NCBI RefSeq assembly: GCF_030272615.1
Contig: NC_081407.1
Coordinates: forward strand, 375,327,018 to 375,391,017
Direction: 5' to 3'
Source: Cryptomeria japonica
Lineage: Eukaryota > Streptophyta > Pinopsida > Cupressales > Cupressaceae
DNA: 64,000 bases
Below the pieces are notes generated by a model. It had not been told where the DNA came from and did not search any database. It saw nothing but the letters and a program-made list of their open reading frames with translations. The translations under genes were made by a program, and so were the position numbers. Shown here in pieces: positions 1 to 13,224 of the stretch; position 1 is the first letter of the stretch, and each line of letters begins with the position of its first letter.

Positions 1-1118
1 ATGTTCCCCTCATCTAGAGCGTCCCTTATATCCTTTTGTTCTTTCTTCAGTTCAAACCGGAGTTCATTCAACTTTTTCACCAGAGCTATATTAAGAGCCT
101 TTTGATGCTCCTTCTTGACATTAGCCTCTGCTGCCTCTTCAAGACTTTGCACTTGATCATCTACTACTTTGCATAGGAGCTTTAGTCTAACTAATGAAGA
201 ATCGATGTTTGGAAGATTTGTATCGAGTATCAAACTGGTAAGCGTATCCACAACAGCTTGGATTACATCCTGCTCCTTTTTTTGTTGTAAGTTTTCAAGG
301 CACTCTTGAGCTACCTTGATGCTTTGCATTAGCTCCGATTCACTTGCAGACTGGAGATCGATAGGACTGGTGATATCAGCCAGTTTGGCTTGACTCTTGG
401 TTGCCTTCGGAGTCTCCATCTGTGTGCTCTTCTCCGCTTCTCCTATCTTGTCCTTTTTCGCTTTCTTTTCTTCTTCTTCCTTCTTCTTTTTCTCTGCTTC
501 CTTCTTCTTTTCATGTTCCTTGTCTTCTTCTTCCTTCTTCTTCCTCTTAGCTTCCTTCCTCTTCTCCTCTTCTTTCTTTTCCTCTTCCTTCTTCCTTCCA
601 CTTTTCCTCTTCTTTATCTTCCTCTTCCTTCTTCTTCTTTTCCTCATCCTTCCGCTTCTCTTCTTTATCCTCTTCTTCTTTCTTTTTCCTCTCATCTTCT
701 TGCCTCTTCTTCTCTTCACATTTTCTTTTCTCCTCTTCGTCTTTTCTCTTCTCTTCCTCTTTTCTCTTCTCTTCCTCTTTCCGCTTTACCTCATCTTCAT
801 CCCTCTTCTTCTTCTCTGCCTGTTCCCTAGCCGCTTCCTGTCTGTCCTTGCCTTGGTCATTGCCGTGTTCGACCTGATGCTCCTGTCTTGTTCCCTCAGA
901 AGGTATGTCCTGAGTGACATCTTCTATGTCCAGGGCATCAACATCAATAGTGTCGATTGATTCTACAACCAGATTTCCTTCATCATCAAATGCTTCATCC
1001 GGTTTGGATATAACCAGGGAGGTTGTAGTAGCAATATTGATAGAAATGCTTGTGTAGAATTGAATGTTGAAAGGGATCTCCTCTTCAATGGTTGAATCCT
1101 TGACTTGATGCAACGCCT
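1..1118 (-). pseudogene. Lys/Glu-rich coiled-coil protein, partial, mobile-element type
   Basis: Read on minus, a hydrophilic acidic segment (about 60 residues with repeated Asp/Glu/Ile) is followed by about 150 residues almost entirely of Lys, Glu, Arg and Asp in short repeats, and then by a more ordinary helical region that runs off the left edge. The composition predicts a long charged coiled coil. No ATG is evident at the right-hand start, so the N-terminus may be on another exon. The layout (acidic linker, then helical tail) resembles the unknown ORF near 46005-46760, which sits just inside a retroelement 3' LTR, so I read this as a decayed mobile-element ORF. No enzymatic domain is visible. 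Function unknown. Confidence 0.45.
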
Positions 1119-3556
1119 AGCCTTGAAGGGAGACTTGAGAATGCTCAATGCTGGAAAAGAATGCTTGAATGCTTGGATGCTTGATCGCTTATGCAACTTG
1201 AATCTTTCCAACTTTGACCTATCCGACTTATGCAATCTCCACTTATGCAAATTAGAGGACAAATTCCCCTTAAATACATGTTGGTGGATTTGAATTTCAT
1301 CATGGGTCGACATCTGGGAAGTTTTCCTGCTCACTGCACAACCCACAATGCATGCTCTAGGAAGGTCCTACCTAAAAATAGGGCAGGGTCAAGGGTGCCA
1401 CACCCCTGTCCAAGGGGGGACAAGGGCATCACACCCAGGTGTCCTACCCCTTTCTCTAGGGCAGAGTACGGACAAAGTGATGAGGAGCCTAAGGAAGAAG
1501 CTGTTTTCGCAAGTTGAGCAGTCTCCGGTCTCCGATCAGGCTAGAGGATTCGAGTTCGCATGCGTGAGGACCCCAATGTAGTCGTAAATTGCTAGGGTCA
1601 TAATTTTATGACACTACAAAACTGAATAACATAGCCACATAATTCAACCATATTCTTATAGAATTAAGGTTTCCGAAACTTATCTTAATCTTAAGCATTT
1701 TGAATGGTAATAATCACTCTAAGAAGATTGCAATGGTCTTGGATCCTTTATGGCTATAACACCCTAAAAGGTAATTAGTTCTTAAACAAAATCCACTGTC
1801 TTACAGAGAACCCATCATGACATAAATAAAACGACATTGGCCATGACACTCTCGAGTGTACGCTATACCTTGAGTTGGGAATGTGCTATATGCCTCTTCT
1901 CCAAATGCCTCATAGCCGACCAATCCACCACCTTCTTCTTATTCTTCTTCTTCTTCCATGACTGATCTCTTTGTCCCCTTCCAAGTCTCACATAAATGAC
2001 TTATATAACCTTTTAAAGGGTGGTTTCCAAACCATCACACCCTTTCAATAAGATCACCTTTGATTATCCTTTATTAATCTTTCTTTAAACCAAAAGATTT
2101 TAATATCCTTTATTTTAATCTCCCCTTTTAATCGAAAAAAGATTGTCTCATTACTTTACATTCTCTCCAATAAATAGTCACATAACATAGGAAAAAAAAA
2201 CAAGCAAACAAAATTACAAATTATGGAGTTCACCACCCACCCCCCCCCCCAAAAAAATAAATAAATAAATAAAATAAACTAGAAAAAAAGAGGAGGTAGT
2301 GGTGGGGTCAAACCCTTCTATACGACCAGGTCTTATAGAAATCATTGCAAAATACTGTTTGAGGGATGGATCTATCTTAAGGATTGATGTCAACATAAGG
2401 TTCAAAGTTTGGAAAATGAAGATTATTAAATCCAAAGAATGGATTTACAAATTAGCAGAGGTTCATGGATAGTAGCACAAGGATTATCATGAATTAATTT
2501 GTAGTGGTGTCTCCCATGAAGAGATTTAGTGATAGGGATTGTTGTATATGAATGAGGGAAATAAGAAAACTAAGCCGGAGAAGGCTTAGGAATCATATAG
2601 AAAGGGAGTGACTCAAAGAAACAATATTGTTGAATTTGTTGCTTTTTTAAATGAAAACGAGGGGTTTATTCTTAAAGAAGTTGTTGATATAATTGTAGAA
2701 ATTGGGGCTAGGGTAAGATACTTTTATCACTTTGTCTTGATACAAATTTATATGGCTTATAGAATTTTCATATAGTTTCAATTTTTTTTAATAGAGGGAG
2801 CTACCCAATTACTTGGAGCACTTACCTATAAAAAATATAACTCTCAAATAATTAAAATGACTTTAAGTAGAAAAATAAATAATTTAATTTTTATAATAAT
2901 ATTCATATTTATATTATTATTGAAAAATAGAAATAAAAATATTTATAATTGATAATAATATTTATATAAAATTGTTGACTACAAATTCTACAATAATTCA
3001 ATGAAAATGGTTAGATAACTCAAAAATCAAATAAAAAATTATTCAATAAATTAAAAAAAAAAATAAGATAGATCTTTTTGAAATTTTTAGATAGATTAAT
3101 TTAATATCTATAATTTAATAATGTAATGTAGTGTTGATTTTATACTGTTGTTGCATTGATTTGTACTATTGTATTGAAATTTTCATTTTGACAAAATGAA
3201 CTTCAATTCACTTTTAGGAAATTTACTATCAAAGTTAAACTCAACTAATTAATCAAATAATGGTTGATTTTAACTAATCAACTAATTAATCAAATAATAT
3301 GATATATCTAGTTTAGACATTTTGTTAAAGGGTTTAAGGTCCATTAAAAACATTTTTTTACCTTAATCAAAAACTAATTAATCAAATTTAATCAACTTTG
3401 ACTATGCTTGTAGCAATTTTTCTATAAAATTTAAAATCAACTAATCAATGAATTATTTATTGTAAGGAATAATTTGATTTTAAACCCTTAGTCATAGTTG
3501 CACCTAGTACAATTCATGCTTGGGGTCATGGTCAAATCTAAAAGCTATAACCTTTC
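1119..3556. other. AT-rich sequence without a recognisable gene
   Basis: No convincing gene. Positions 1360-1460 hold a short stretch of repeated CACACCC/CCAAGGG-like words. Positions 1580-2200 look LTR-like, with a TATA-type stretch near 1998 and pyrimidine-rich runs, but neither end could be fixed. Positions 2240-2275 are a poly-C/poly-A tract. From 2800 to 3480 the sequence is very AT-rich, with repeated words such as CTAATTAATCAAAT. Confidence 0.4.
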
Positions 3557-3747
3557 CAATTTTTTGTTTCGGGATTCCACTGTGTAGGATTTTTTGCATC
3601 AATTTTTTGGATCACACTCCTTGATCCATCATCAAGATGAGAGAGCTCTAGGAGAGAAAATCCTAATGATGGATCACAGGGTGTAATCCAAAAAGTTGAT
3701 GCAAAAAATCCTACATAGTTGAATCCAAAAACAAAAAATAAAAATTG
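3557..3747. mobile_element. Foldback (hairpin) MITE-like element
   Basis: Two arms of about 80 bp are inverted copies of each other, separated by about 25-30 bp. The left arm (about 3557-3638) contains GTAGGATTTTTTGCATCAA. The right arm (about 3662-3747) contains its reverse complement, and both arms continue through the words GATCCATCAT and ATTTTTTGTTT. The pair begins CAATTTTT and ends AAAAATTG, which marks the element ends. No coding capacity. The superfamily cannot be assigned because no clear target duplication is visible. Confidence 0.7.
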
Positions 3748-4359
3748 CAACGAGGTATGGAAATCTAGTCAGCACATTTTTCACTTGCCTCCGAAACAAT
3801 AATAAATAATTTTATTACAATACTACAAAGACAAGTATTCCCACTATGACACTTGTTTTTTATTACTTTAGTAGGGAAAGGGCCCCGAACCATTACAAAA
3901 CAACAACAATAAAAAAAGAGTAGTAAAACAACCCCAGTCATCACATAGCTAGGCACCCAACATAGAACAAAGATGCTAGCCTTCAGAAGTAATAAAAAAT
4001 ATATAGACTAAAGTAGTAGCCCATATTAATCCTACCATACTTCCTACAATAAGGACTAACTAAACTAACAAATAACTGAGTAAAGTAGACAATAACAACA
4101 GTTCCCAGATTCAAAATTAATAATAAGAGTCTTAGGGGTCTCACAAGCCTAATAAACCATAAGCCTAGAGACTTAATAATGAGCATCATAAACCAAAAAT
4201 TAAAACAAATAGAACTATCTTAAACTATATTAATAGCAAAAAACAACATCACAATCTCACCACCTAAGCAACAACCTAATTGTCCCTAATGAGATTCCAC
4301 TTTTCGACTAGTCTTTTCATTTGCTCCTACCATGCCTCTTGGTTCTAGATGACAATTGT

Positions 4360-5340
4360 TTTCCCTTAGATTAAAAGATTTTTAAATTTTAATTTATTTT
4401 GAAATCCTATACTTTTTAATTGTATCAGGACTTACATATAAAAATAGAAAGTAGTCAATAGTAAAAGACACTCCGCATAAGAAAGAAGAAACTTCTTTTA
4501 ATAATATTTAAATATTTATTCTTTAATTTTATTTACTAAATGAACAACAAGAGGTAGGGTCTCACCTAATTTCTTTCCACATAAACCTAGAGGACCTAAC
4601 CTAACCTTTCACATAAGTGTGCAATTACAATGGCAAGATGACTGACTATATGCCTATACTAGTAGTTAACCAATAATACGAGGTAGAACCTTCATGCAAT
4701 TACAATAATTTTATTTACTAAGTCAATAGTAAGAAGGAGGGCCTCACCTCTCTCCACCTAAACATGGAGGTCCTAACCTAACCTTCCACATGAACATGCA
4801 ATTACAATAGCAAGATAACTATGACATTTGTTTCTCACTAGATTAAAAGATTTTTAAATTTAAATTTATTTTAAAATCATAGTTTTTCTTAATTGTATCA
4901 TGCATATTAAAATAGATAATAGTAAATAGTTAAAAACACTCCAACATAAAAAAGAAGAAACTTCTATTAATATTATTTAAAAATTCATTCCTTAATTTTA
5001 TTTAGTAAACCAACAACAAGAGAGGGCCTCAACTAACTTTCCCCATAAATATGGAGGGCCTAACCTAACTTTTCATATAAACATACAATTACATTGACAA
5101 GATGACTGATTAAATGTCGATATGATAGTCCACCTAACTTTTAACATAAACATATAATTGTGACTGATTAAATGTCGATATGATAGTTCACCAACAATTA
5201 ACAAGATGATTGATTATATGTATGTATAGTAGTACACCTAACCTTTAAAATAAACATACAATTGCAACTGATTAAATGTCGATATGATAGTACACCAAAC
5301 CTTTCACATAAATGCGCAATTAAAATGACAAGATGACTGA
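4360..5340. repeat. Direct-repeat array downstream of the P450 gene
   Basis: A block at about 4360-4800 recurs at about 4830-5130, a period near 470 bp. Shared words include TTAGATTAAAAGATTTTTAAA, AGAAGAAACTTCT and CCTAACCTAAC. Between about 5100 and 5330 there is a shorter repeat of roughly 75-100 bp built on GACTGATTAAATGTCGATAT, seen about three times. The array ends near 5390, just past the P450 stop codon. It is non-coding and likely arose by local tandem duplication. Confidence 0.7.
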
Positions 5341-5426
5341 CTAATAGTTAACCAATAAGAAGAGGCAGAACCTTCACACAATTACAATGGCAATTAGTAG
5401 TTTTTCTCCCAACTGTACATCCAACC

Positions 5427-7091
5427 TTATGATGGGTTGTCAGTGGTGAGCTTCCAGGAGGGAAAAGCAGAGATAGGAAACTTCTTTGGTAGGGTCAATC
5501 CAAACGTTTCCTCCATATCCAAATCACCCTCCACATTCCAATGAAAGCAATGTATGAGCTGAGCCACAACCAAGTAAACAGAAGAAAGCCCCATGTAAAT
5601 CCCAGGGCATCCTCTCCTTCCTGTTCCGAAAGACAACAATTCGAAGTGGTGGCCATTCACATCTATGCTTGAGCCAATAAATCTCTCGGGCTTGAATTCT
5701 AAAGGATCTTCCCAAACTCTTTCATCTCTTCCGATTGCCCAAACATTCACAAATAACCTTGTTTTTGGTGGAATGTAGTATTCTCCAACATTGCAACCCT
5801 GGGTGGACTCGTGTGCCATGAGCAAGGGCGCTGGTGCATGTAGTCGAAGAGTTTCCTTCACCACACATCGCAAGTAGTGTAAGCTTACCAGATCACTCTC
5901 TCTTACCATACGGTCTCTTCCAACCTTTAATTCAATCTCCTCTTGTGCCCTTGACATTGCTTGAGGGTTTCTCAACAGCTCAGTCATCGCCCATTCTATA
6001 GTTGTGGTAGATGTCTCTACTCCAGCAATTAACATATCCTGCGAAAGAATTGAACTCGTTTTGTTAGTGAGGTCTAAGCAGAAATATGGCAATTGGGTAT
6101 TAACGAAATGAATAGTTCCACAATTTGACAATACTAAAGAGCTAGTAGTTTCTGAGGGTCCATGAAAATTACTGACCGTGATGATTGCTTTGATGTGAAG
6201 CCGAGAGACTTGTATCTCCGCACTTCCGATCTCAGCCATGTCCAGCATCACGTCCACAATGTCCGATTTTTCCGACTTTTTAACCCTTCTTCGCTCAATG
6301 TGCTCATCGATGAGCTTGTCAGCAAACTCATCAAATACCTTATTGATGGCCTGCATGCGGCGGCAGTAGCCTCCCCAATCGAGAAAAGCAAGAGAGGGAA
6401 TGAAGTCTCCCGTAACAATTACTCCCGTCAGATGCATAATCTCAGCCACCATCTGTGAAAACTCCTGCCCTCCGCTCAATTGATGGTCGGAGTAACTTCT
6501 CCCTGCAAACATTCTGCACACAATGTTGAGTAAGACGGAAAAGATGTGCTTCCTGAGATTGACGAGGCGCACGCCATGCTGGCTCTCCTCCCACACAGAT
6601 CTGACCATGGCGGACACCTCTTCCTCCCTCACCCACCTGAATGACTCCGTTCTCTTGGGCGTCAGCAATTCCATTGTGCACAGCTTTCTCATCTGCCGCC
6701 AGTACTCTCCGTAAGGGGATTGCGCCACGTCTCTGCGCTCGTAGGTCATGTACTTGCCCGCCGATGTAGGGGGCCTGTTGGCGAAGATCAAATCATGGGT
6801 TTTAAGAAACTCTTTGGCCATGGCAGGAGAAGAGACCACCACCGTGGGCACCGAGCCCAGGCGTAGGAACATGATGGGCCCGTACTTGGTTGCCAGCTTA
6901 GCCAGAGCTTTGTGAGGAAGACTTCCCAAAAGATGGAGATTGCCTACCACCGGCCATGGCCGTGGCCCTGGTGGCAATCCCAACTCTTCCTTGTCGCTCT
7001 TTCTCTTATTTTTTGTGATAAATCTGTATATCATCCAGAGGAAGATGAGTGAAAAACCCAACTGTATTACAGGGGAATTAAGCCACGCCAT
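5427..7091 (-). CDS. Cytochrome P450, CYP71 clan (CYP750-like)
   Basis: Probable ER-anchored haem-thiolate monooxygenase using O2 and P450 reductase; the substrate is unknown. The N-terminus has a hydrophobic anchor (residues about 8-25) and the proline hinge LPPGPRPWPVVGN. Later come the I-helix AGVETS, ExxR as KETLR, FKPERF, and the haem loop FGTGRRGCPG with its Cys ligand. All signature motifs are present. Exon 1 is 7091-6177 and exon 2 is 6038-5427. Splicing out 138 bp gives about 508 residues, a normal length for the family; the unspliced frame is open and would give 554. The ATG at 7091 is chosen because the anchor and hinge follow at normal spacing. CYP71-clan membership is secure. CYP750 is an inference from overall resemblance and gymnosperm context; other A-type families such as CYP76 or CYP71 are possible. 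The gene looks intact. Confidence 0.93.
   Translation of the reverse strand: MAWLNSPVIQLGFSLIFLWMIYRFITKNKRKSDKEELGLPPGPRPWPVVGNLHLLGSLPHKALAKLATKYGPIMFLRLGSVPTVVVSSPAMAKEFLKTHDLIFANRPPTSAGKYMTYERRDVAQSPYGEYWRQMRKLCTMELLTPKRTESFRWVREEEVSAMVRSVWEESQHGVRLVNLRKHIFSVLLNIVCRMFAGRSYSDHQLSGGQEFSQMVAEIMHLTGVIVTGDFIPSLAFLDWGGYCRRMQAINKVFDEFADKLIDEHIERRRVKKSEKSDIVDVMLDMAEIGSAEIQVSRLHIKAIITVSNFHGPSETTSSLVLSNCGTIHFVNTQLPYFCLDLTNKTSSILSQDMLIAGVETSTTTIEWAMTELLRNPQAMSRAQEEIELKVGRDRMVRESDLVSLHYLRCVVKETLRLHAPAPLLMAHESTQGCNVGEYYIPPKTRLFVNVWAIGRDERVWEDPLEFKPERFIGSSIDVNGHHFELLSFGTGRRGCPGIYMGLSSVYLVVAQLIHCFHWNVEGDLDMEETFGLTLPKKFPISAFPSWKLTTDNPS
6039..6176 (-). other. P450 intron, in frame and free of stops
   Basis: The donor is ACG|GTCAGT and the acceptor is TTTCGCAG|GATATG. 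Removal joins KAIIT to DMLIAG, restoring the helix just before the I-helix oxygen-binding motif, which is where A-type P450 genes usually carry their single intron. The intron is 138 bp, a multiple of three, with no in-frame stop, so retention would insert 46 residues rather than truncate the protein. Confidence 0.85.
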
Positions 7092-7670
7092 ATTTGGGTA
7101 GCCTGACTTATTACAGATACTTGATCTATGTATTTAAAGCAGCTTGTCGTGAAATTGTCTAACCGTGGTTAACAAGTTTTACTTCACTGGGGAATATATT
7201 TCCTGATCAGATTTTTTTTCGATTGTGATAAAGACTGTTTCTAGAATGTTTTTTGGGTTGAATTATTGTACACCGATTTGTCCAGTTGAATATTAATGTT
7301 GCCTTTTTAGTAAGAACAAAATAGGTAGGATTGAATGAGTAAGCTCTCCCTGTAATTGGTCGGCCATTCTCCAAAGTAAAAGGCATTCAAGCCGAGCGTG
7401 AAGCGTGGCATCTGATGCGTCTTTCGCGGGTGCATAAATTCCAAGCAATTAAAACTGTCCATTTGAAACGCCATTTCCGACGGGACATCTGACTTCTAGA
7501 TTTTAGTCCTTTCAATTCGCACGCGTCTATTCTGGTTCCAAAAAGACAGTACGGATTGACTAACACGTGTGTTAGTCACGCGTTTTATGCTGTCAATTTT
7601 GCAATTAACGGCTGCGATTGACTAACCTGTCACTAACACGCTGAACGAAAGATCTGTTTTGGAGCTAGAA
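7092..7670 (-). promoter_or_regulatory. Candidate P450 promoter region
   Basis: A TATA-like box (TTTAAATA on minus, 7131-7138) lies about 40 bp upstream of the ATG, implying a short leader. Farther out at about 7558-7577 is GACTAACACGTGTGTTAGTC, an imperfect palindrome with 8-bp arms around a G-box (CACGTG). A second TTGACTAAC lies near 7617; TTGAC is the WRKY W-box core. These are motif matches only. Nearly the whole region is repeated at 8898-9460. Confidence 0.5.
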
Positions 7671-7942
7671 TAGCTGCGGCCTTTCAATTCCGTGTACTCT
7701 CAGAGTCACCATGCCCTCTTATGAGACATATAAACTGGCAATCGCATTTTGGTGTGCAATAGGTAGGTCAAAAAGGTGTTTGGTTTTTTTTTTGGTATAT
7801 ATTTATGTAATATATGAGGTCAATTCATATAGACATGTTATGTTTGCAATAGGGAGACATGGAGAGAGAGTAGAGAGGGGGATGGAAAGAGAGAAATATA
7901 GAGGGGGAGAGAGAGAGGTGTAAGAAAATAAAGATAGAGAGG

Positions 7943-7973
<31 letters not shown>

Positions 7974-8397
7974 GGAAACATATCTTAAAATAGTGGGGGA
8001 GAGAGGAAGATAGAGGTAGAGAAGAGGATAGAGCGAGAGAATAAGAGAGAGAATTAGATATAGAGATAGTGAGAAGTAGAGGGAGAGATAGCGAGATAGA
8101 TAAGGAAAGATAGAGATGAAGAGATGTAGAGATATAGAGGAAGAGAGAGAGTGAGAGAGATAGACAAAAAAAGAGATGTAGAGGTATAGAGAGAGAGAGA
8201 TGTAGAGGTATAGAGAGAGAGAGGAAATAAGGACATATATATATATATATATAAATGGGTAGTGCGAGAGGGGAGGAAGAGAGATAGGTAGATAGATAGA
8301 TAGATAGAGGGCAATATAGAAAGATATAAGTGGATAGGGAGATAGATCGAGAGTTAGGGAGATAGAATTAGTGAAATATATGGATAGAGAAATAGAG

Positions 8398-8448
<51 letters not shown>

Positions 8449-8897
8449 GTCATCATCAATATAATCAAGATTGACATTACATTAAAGCCAAAATAAATCT
8501 AGTTAAATTCAATCAATTTTAATCTATGCTTTTTTGTCAATTACTCAATTTCATTGTTAATTAATCAATCTCAATTCATATTAACTTAAAATTTAAATAT
8601 ATAATTGGAAATGGAATTTGGTCAACAACAAAATAATAAAAATTGACATTACAATAAAGTAAAAGTAAATTTAATCAATTTTAATAAATATTTTTTCTCA
8701 ATTACTCAATTTTATTCTTAATTAATCAATCTCATTTTATATTAATTTATAATCTAATTATTAAACTAGACTTGAATGGTATGTTTTCTTGCCTAATTTA
8801 CTAGTCATGTGTATGACAAAGTTGAATTAGAATAATGATCATGCAAGGTGAGAGACTTGCAAATCTTGAATGGTGTTATGCAGACCATTTTATATTG
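7114..8897. repeat. Tandem duplication, copy 1 (P450 promoter side)
   Basis: Sequence from 7114 (CAGATACTTGATCTATG) recurs from 8898 with few differences, an offset of 1784 bp. The unit holds the P450 upstream region, a purine-rich stretch of GA, GATA and TA repeats (7850-8445) and an AT-rich tail (8450-8897). The tail contains an internal diverged repeat of about 165 bp built on ATTGACATTAC. The duplication begins about 20 bp upstream of the ATG, so it copies the promoter but not the gene. Confidence 0.9.
8401..8444. repeat. (GA)n microsatellite, copy 1
   Basis: An uninterrupted GA run of about 44 bp, homologous in position to the longer tracts in copies 2 and 3. Confidence 0.95.
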
Positions 8898-10727
<1,830 letters not shown>

Positions 10728-10845
10728 AATTTGGATATCAAATGTCACATCCATTTTTAAAATGGATTTTGACATACTTTATCTTAATTAAGTAGAATAA
10801 CAAAGGAGAGTGGTCTATTTCTAAGAAATTACTGACTTGCAAACA

Positions 10846-11264
<419 letters not shown>

Positions 11265-12299
11265 CATGCATGCCTAGATTGGATTAAGTTTTTGGATGCA
11301 TAGATTATCTTAGTTATGAGTAAAGGCAAGGCTAATGTAATGTGAAATTGCATTGGGTGTAATTTATGACATTACATGGTGAAAGAACCCTCTTAATATT
11401 TTATATCATTTGGGATATATTAAATTTTTTATCCTAGAAAATTTCTTCTATAAATTTTAAAGCTCAAATTTTAATATCCTAGAAGCCTCAAAATGACTCA
11501 AAAATATATTGAAGAATTTGAAACTAGGTTATTTTCCTTATTTCATTTTTTTGTTTTGTTAACGATTATTGTACTATGTTTTAGTGTTGGGTGGACTAGC
11601 CCTTCATCAATCCCTTAGATCAAGAATTTTGTTAACTTCAAAGTTTAATATACTTATCACTTAGAAATTATCATTTAGAAAGTTTAAGTATACTATCCTA
11701 GACATAATATTCCTTGTCTGGAAATTAATTTTAAAATTAAGCTATTTAAGAAACAACCACATAAATCTTGTGATATGAATAATATTTTTTATAACAAATT
11801 ATATAAGAATAATAGTTAATTCATACAAAAATATTAACAAAATAATTGTATTACAAAAGACAATATGTCTTCATGAGTAACTATAATATAACTTATACAG
11901 TAATAGAACTTTTATTCGGTAGAAGATGACTCCAAAATAGAAGTTAGGAAAGTGAATAAATAAAAAAACATTTATTAATATTCATTTATAATCCCATTTT
12001 TACAAAGTATCTGATCAATTTATTTTGTATTAGTTAATTAAAATTATGAAATCAAATTACATCCTTGAAAATTATAAAATGTAGTGCAAGCAATCTTCAA
12101 AGATATATTTTATGAAAAGATAATAACATAGTAAAATTTATATATTGGTCACGGCCCTTGAGTGCTCGACTCTTGATAAACGTGACTTGGAATATTTGCC
12201 TTAGGGATTCAAAAAACAAATGAAATTGAAGCATTTGTGCATGGAGCACTGCACAAAGTTTGACTTCCCTGCCAGAAGAACTTACGCTTCTATCTTCAA
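11265..12299. other. AT-rich spacer, no recognised gene
   Basis: AT-rich throughout. On minus, 12097-12357 is open for 86 codons and begins MVNSLNTFYIGDLDLHILV. Its composition is protein-like, but I recognise no family; it could be a gene fragment or chance. Confidence 0.4.
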
Positions 12300-13130
12300 T
12301 GACTAATATATGTAAATCAAGATCACCAATGTAAAATGTGTTTAAGGAGTTCACCATTCATTTTTAGACAGATTAAAAACAACTACTAAAAAACAAAACT
12401 GAAATAACATATAGTTGAAAACATATTTTATTAGGAACTAATAATTAGCATGTGTACCACGCCAAACTCACATAAAGAGAGCTAGGGGAAAGGACCCAGT
12501 AGTTGAGGACATTCCAATTCTTGTGATAGAAGTTGTTGATTTAATACCCCCATACCTACTGATTTAATGTCCAAATTTTAGTTGTGACTTTAAAGTTGTT
12601 ATTGCTATGATAAGTACCAATAATTTAATGAAATATACCATTTGTTGTAAAAAGCAACCAATCATGTGATGCCACATCAGCTGCACAAGTATTGGGTCCC
12701 TTTTGCACACCTATTGGTCTCACTTTTTTTTGGGTTGTTTTGGACACCTTGGCAAAAACCGTGCTAATGTGGCCTTGAAACCTTAGTTATAAGTAGGGGA
12801 CTTGCCAAGTAAGCTGCCGTAAAAAATTGAGAGTGATTTGAAGATGCACAACTACTGAGTTCTCTACCCTAGTGCACCCTGGTAATACACGTGCATTTGG
12901 TGGCTTGTTGATCCCGAAATTGTTTCTGTGGTCCCTGTTTCTCATGGCTATTGTTGAAATTAGTGATCATCAGTGTTTAAGGAGTTTACCATTAATTTTT
13001 AGACAAATAAAAAACAATGCTGAAAAGCTAAACTTTAAAAAAGAAATGATATATAGTTAAATACATAATTTTTATAGGAACTAATAATTAGCATGTGCAC
13101 AGCACTGAAGTGACAGAAAGAGAGCTAGTG
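12300..13130. repeat. Direct repeat pair downstream of the BURP pseudogene
   Basis: About 12300-12490 and 12965-13130 are related. Shared words include GTGTTTAAGGAGTT, CACCATTCATTTTTAGACA-like sequence, AACTAATAATTAGCATGTG and AAAGAGAGCTAG. The offset is about 650 bp. The unique sequence between (about 12490-12960) has no recognised gene and may be an insertion or the rest of the duplicated unit. Confidence 0.65.
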
Positions 13131-13224
13131 CTCCTCACACAAACAAACTACTTATATAAGCATTTCCTGCTACTCCCTATGCTGCAAATTATTTATACGA
13201 GAGAGAGCAAGGAAGCGGATCTGA

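Noticed and set aside
390-960. Ser/Phe/Leu-rich open frames on plus
   Set aside because: Antisense shadows of the Lys/Glu-rich coiled-coil sequence on minus.
6162-6714. Open frames on plus opposite the P450
   Set aside because: Antisense of a strongly supported gene.
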